A stretch of 7,584 nucleotides of DNA from an uncultured Bordetella sp. (GTDB lineage Bacteria; Pseudomonadota; Gammaproteobacteria; Burkholderiales; Burkholderiaceae_B). The notes under the pieces are model-generated. The model saw nothing but the letters and a program-made list of their open reading frames with translations, made no database searches and was not told the origin of the DNA. The DNA lies in the NCBI GenBank assembly GCA_937881145.1, contig CALGFL010000374.1, positions 1 through 7,584 on the forward strand, written 5' to 3'. The translations under genes were made by a program, and so were the position numbers. Of this stretch, positions 5,411 through 7,584 are shown piece after piece (within the stretch, counting starts at the first letter, position 1; every line of letters starts with the position of its first letter).

Positions 5411-7584
5411 ATGGCTCGCACGAGAATTTCCTTTCTGACGAAACCAGCCTTGTTCCTGCTCGCCGGACTCTGCATCACTGTCGCCACCACGGGCGTGGTC
5501 GCGGTCGCGCTGTACCAGATGCGGCTGGACGCCATGGCGCAGGCGCGCGACATGGCGGAAAACCTCGCCATTTCGCTGGAAAAGGAAACCGAACGCACGC
5601 TGGACATCTACCAGATCGCGATGCGCAACGTGCTCACCAACCTGGAGACACCCAGCCCGGAACTGGCCCCCGAAACCCGCCAGCTCCTGGCCTTCAACGC
5701 GGCGGGCACCATCTCGGACCTGGGTGTGATCATCGCGACCGACACGTCCGGCAAGGTCGTTCTGGACTCGCGCTCGATGCAGCCGTCGACGATCGATGTC
5801 AGCCGGCGCGATTATTTCCTGGTCCACCAGCAAAGCCCGGATGTCGGCCTGTATTTCAGCAAGCCCTTCATGCCGATAACGAAGTCCGATTACCACTCCA
5901 TCGCGATGAGCCGGCGTCTTGCCGATGCGAACGGCCGCTTCGAGGGTGTGGTCGCGGGCACGCTGAGCCTGCGCTATTTCCGCCATCTGTTCGAAGATTC
6001 AATACTGGGCGATCACGGCTCGCTGACCTTGATCCGCACGGACGGAATCATATTGATGCGACGGCCGTTCAAACCCGGCGACATCGGCCGCTCGCTGGCC
6101 GACGGCAAAGCCTACCCCCTCATGACGCGAGCGGATCACGGCACCTTCGTACGCCGCTCCTCGATGGACAATAAGGACCGCTTGTTCAGCTTCAAGCGGA
6201 TCGGACGCTACCCGATGATCATCGCGGTCGGCCTGAGCGTACAGGACATCTATGCGGGATGGCGCAAGCGGGCGATCGCCATCGGCGCCGTCACCGCCGT
6301 TCTGGACGTCCTCATCATCATGCTCTGCCTGATGTTTAGCGCGCAACTACAGCGCAGGCTGGCGATGGAGCGCCAACTGCAAAAGCTCGCGTGGTTCGAC
6401 ACCTTGACCAGCCTGCCCAATCGCAGGCTGGTCAACCGGGAGGCGCGCGGCATCCTGGCCGACGCCCGCCGGCAATCTTCACAGTTCGCCATCTTGTTCG
6501 TCGACCTGGACCGCTTCAAGCGCATCAACGACACCCAGGGCCACGCCATCGGCGACGAGGTGCTGAGCGAAGTCGCACAGCGGCTGCGCCGGTGCATTCA
6601 GGGCGAGGACATGATCGGCCGCCTGGGCGGCGACGAATTCGTGGCCGTGCTCAGGCAGTGTGACGTGCACAAGGCCGCCCACGTGGCGGACCGCATTCTG
6701 CAGGCCATGCAGCAGCCCATCGCGGTCAATGCGGGACGCGACGTCAGCATCGCGCTGGGCGTGAGCATCGGCATTGCGTTGTATCCGCACGACGGGCGCA
6801 GCGTCGACACGCTGCTGCGCAACGCCGACATGGCGATGTACCGAGCCAAGAACGCCGGCCGCAACCAGATGCATTTTTATGCCGCCGAATACGAGTACGA
6901 GGCCAAGGAGCATCTCGAGCTGGAAATCGCGCTGCAACAGGCCTTGCGCGAAGGCGCCCTGCAAGTGGCCTACCAACCCAAGGTCGGGGCGTGGGGCATC
7001 CTGCACGGCGCCGAGGCCCTGGTGCGCTGGCACGACCAGAAGCTGGGCACGATCGCGCCGGACCGCTTCGTTGCCATCGCGGAAGAAAGCGGCCTCATCA
7101 CCGAACTGGACACCTGGGTCCTGGAGCAGGCCTGCAGCCAGCTTGCCGCGTGGCGGGCCGTGGGCGTGGACGTTCCCAACATCTCCGTCAACGTCTGCGC
7201 CGCGGATTTCAAGCGGGCCGATTTCGCCGATTTTGTCGCGCGCACGCTGCAGACCCACGGCCTGCGACCTTCGGACTTGACTTTGGAAATGACCGAACGG
7301 GTGATGTTCGACGAATCGACCGACGACATCCGCGCCACGCTCGAGGCCCTGCATGCGCAGGGCGTCACTCTGTCCATCGACGACTTCGGCACGGGCTACT
7401 CATCCCTGAGCTATCTGCAGCGCTTCCCGGTTCGGGAACTGAAGATCGACAAGAGTTTCGTGATGAGCATCGGCACCAGCGCCATGGCCGAGTCCTTGAC
7501 GCAGACGGTCATGAACATAGGCCACGCGCTCAAACTCAGCATCGTGGCCGAAGGCGTGGAAACGGTGGCGCAGCGCGACTTTAT
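5411..7584 (+). CDS. Membrane Cache-GGDEF-EAL cyclic-di-GMP signalling protein (C-terminus outside window)
   Basis: The 724 codons seen are open to the window edge. Residues 13-35 are a first membrane helix, about 37-285 a periplasmic Cache-type sensor (SRRDYF at 131-136, then GLYFSKPF), and about 288-312 a second helix. The GGDEF domain starts with D330 of FDTLTSLPNRR, has metal-binding D365 in FVDLDRFKRIND, and an intact GGDEF at 406-410 for making cyclic-di-GMP. The I-site is degenerate: Q397-G-E-D400 replaces RxxD. The EAL domain begins near VAYQPKV. E535 of EALVRW, N594, E626 in LEMTER, D657-D658 in IDDFGTGYSS, K678 in KIDKSF and E714-E717 in AEGVE are present, so phosphodiesterase activity looks possible. 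Only the last few dozen residues are missing. The start ATG has a weak GAGA at 5404-5407; it is chosen because the membrane helix and positive N-terminus follow directly. Which activity dominates, and the ligand, are unknown. Confidence 0.95.
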   Translation, partial: MARTRISFLTKPALFLLAGLCITVATTGVVAVALYQMRLDAMAQARDMAENLAISLEKETERTLDIYQIAMRNVLTNLETPSPELAPETRQLLAFNAAGTISDLGVIIATDTSGKVVLDSRSMQPSTIDVSRRDYFLVHQQSPDVGLYFSKPFMPITKSDYHSIAMSRRLADANGRFEGVVAGTLSLRYFRHLFEDSILGDHGSLTLIRTDGIILMRRPFKPGDIGRSLADGKAYPLMTRADHGTFVRRSSMDNKDRLFSFKRIGRYPMIIAVGLSVQDIYAGWRKRAIAIGAVTAVLDVLIIMLCLMFSAQLQRRLAMERQLQKLAWFDTLTSLPNRRLVNREARGILADARRQSSQFAILFVDLDRFKRINDTQGHAIGDEVLSEVAQRLRRCIQGEDMIGRLGGDEFVAVLRQCDVHKAAHVADRILQAMQQPIAVNAGRDVSIALGVSIGIALYPHDGRSVDTLLRNADMAMYRAKNAGRNQMHFYAAEYEYEAKEHLELEIALQQALREGALQVAYQPKVGAWGILHGAEALVRWHDQKLGTIAPDRFVAIAEESGLITELDTWVLEQACSQLAAWRAVGVDVPNISVNVCAADFKRADFADFVARTLQTHGLRPSDLTLEMTERVMFDESTDDIRATLEALHAQGVTLSIDDFGTGYSSLSYLQRFPVRELKIDKSFVMSIGTSAMAESLTQTVMNIGHALKLSIVAEGVETVAQRDF

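Noticed and set aside
6479..7354. Minus-strand open frame of 291 codons opposite the GGDEF-EAL gene
   Set aside because: Antisense shadow of a clearly recognisable GGDEF-EAL coding region, with no family signature and no ribosome-binding site evident.
5411..7584. Possible frameshift in the GGDEF-EAL gene
   Set aside because: I translated the frame codon by codon. It is continuous, with all domain motifs in one frame; the absence of a stop is due only to the window edge.

Overview
The window reads as chromosomal DNA of a GC-rich betaproteobacterium, most likely of the Alcaligenaceae (Bordetella/Achromobacter type). This rests on the codon bias, the gene order tig-clpP-clpX-lon, and the character of the ClpX, trigger factor and cold-shock protein sequences. 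I could not run a database search, so the genus is an inference. No mobile elements, tRNA, rRNA or CRISPR arrays were seen.

Layout. Everything from 1 to 5259 is on the minus strand, and transcription there runs from high to low coordinates. In that order come: a small, very acidic, lysine-free protein of unknown function (4939-5259); a cold-shock-domain protein (4573-4776) followed by a strong intrinsic terminator (4528-4551); the protein quality-control operon tig (3098-4408), clpP (2419-3093) and clpX (1109-2401), closed by another intrinsic terminator (976-1011); and the first 283 codons of lon (1-849), which has its own promoter resembling a heat-shock sigma-32 site (928-955). On the plus strand, diverging from the small acidic gene, is a membrane-anchored Cache-GGDEF-EAL protein (5411 to beyond the window end), whose last few dozen residues are missing.

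How the genes work together. Trigger factor folds nascent chains at the ribosome. ClpX unfolds substrates and feeds them to ClpP, and Lon is a second ATP-dependent protease. Clustering these genes is the classic bacterial arrangement. Here lon is uncoupled from clpX by a terminator and a 259-base intergenic region, and it can respond to heat on its own. The GGDEF-EAL protein belongs to cyclic-di-GMP signalling and has no evident functional tie to the protease cluster.

Most of the window is conserved housekeeping sequence, and I found no clear new system. The points most worth checking are: an 11-base copy of the 16S rRNA 3' tail (anti-Shine-Dalgarno) in the lon leader; the sigma-32-like lon promoter; the lysine-free orphan protein; the degenerate inhibitory site of the GGDEF domain; and structured regions downstream of clpX and upstream of the cold-shock gene.
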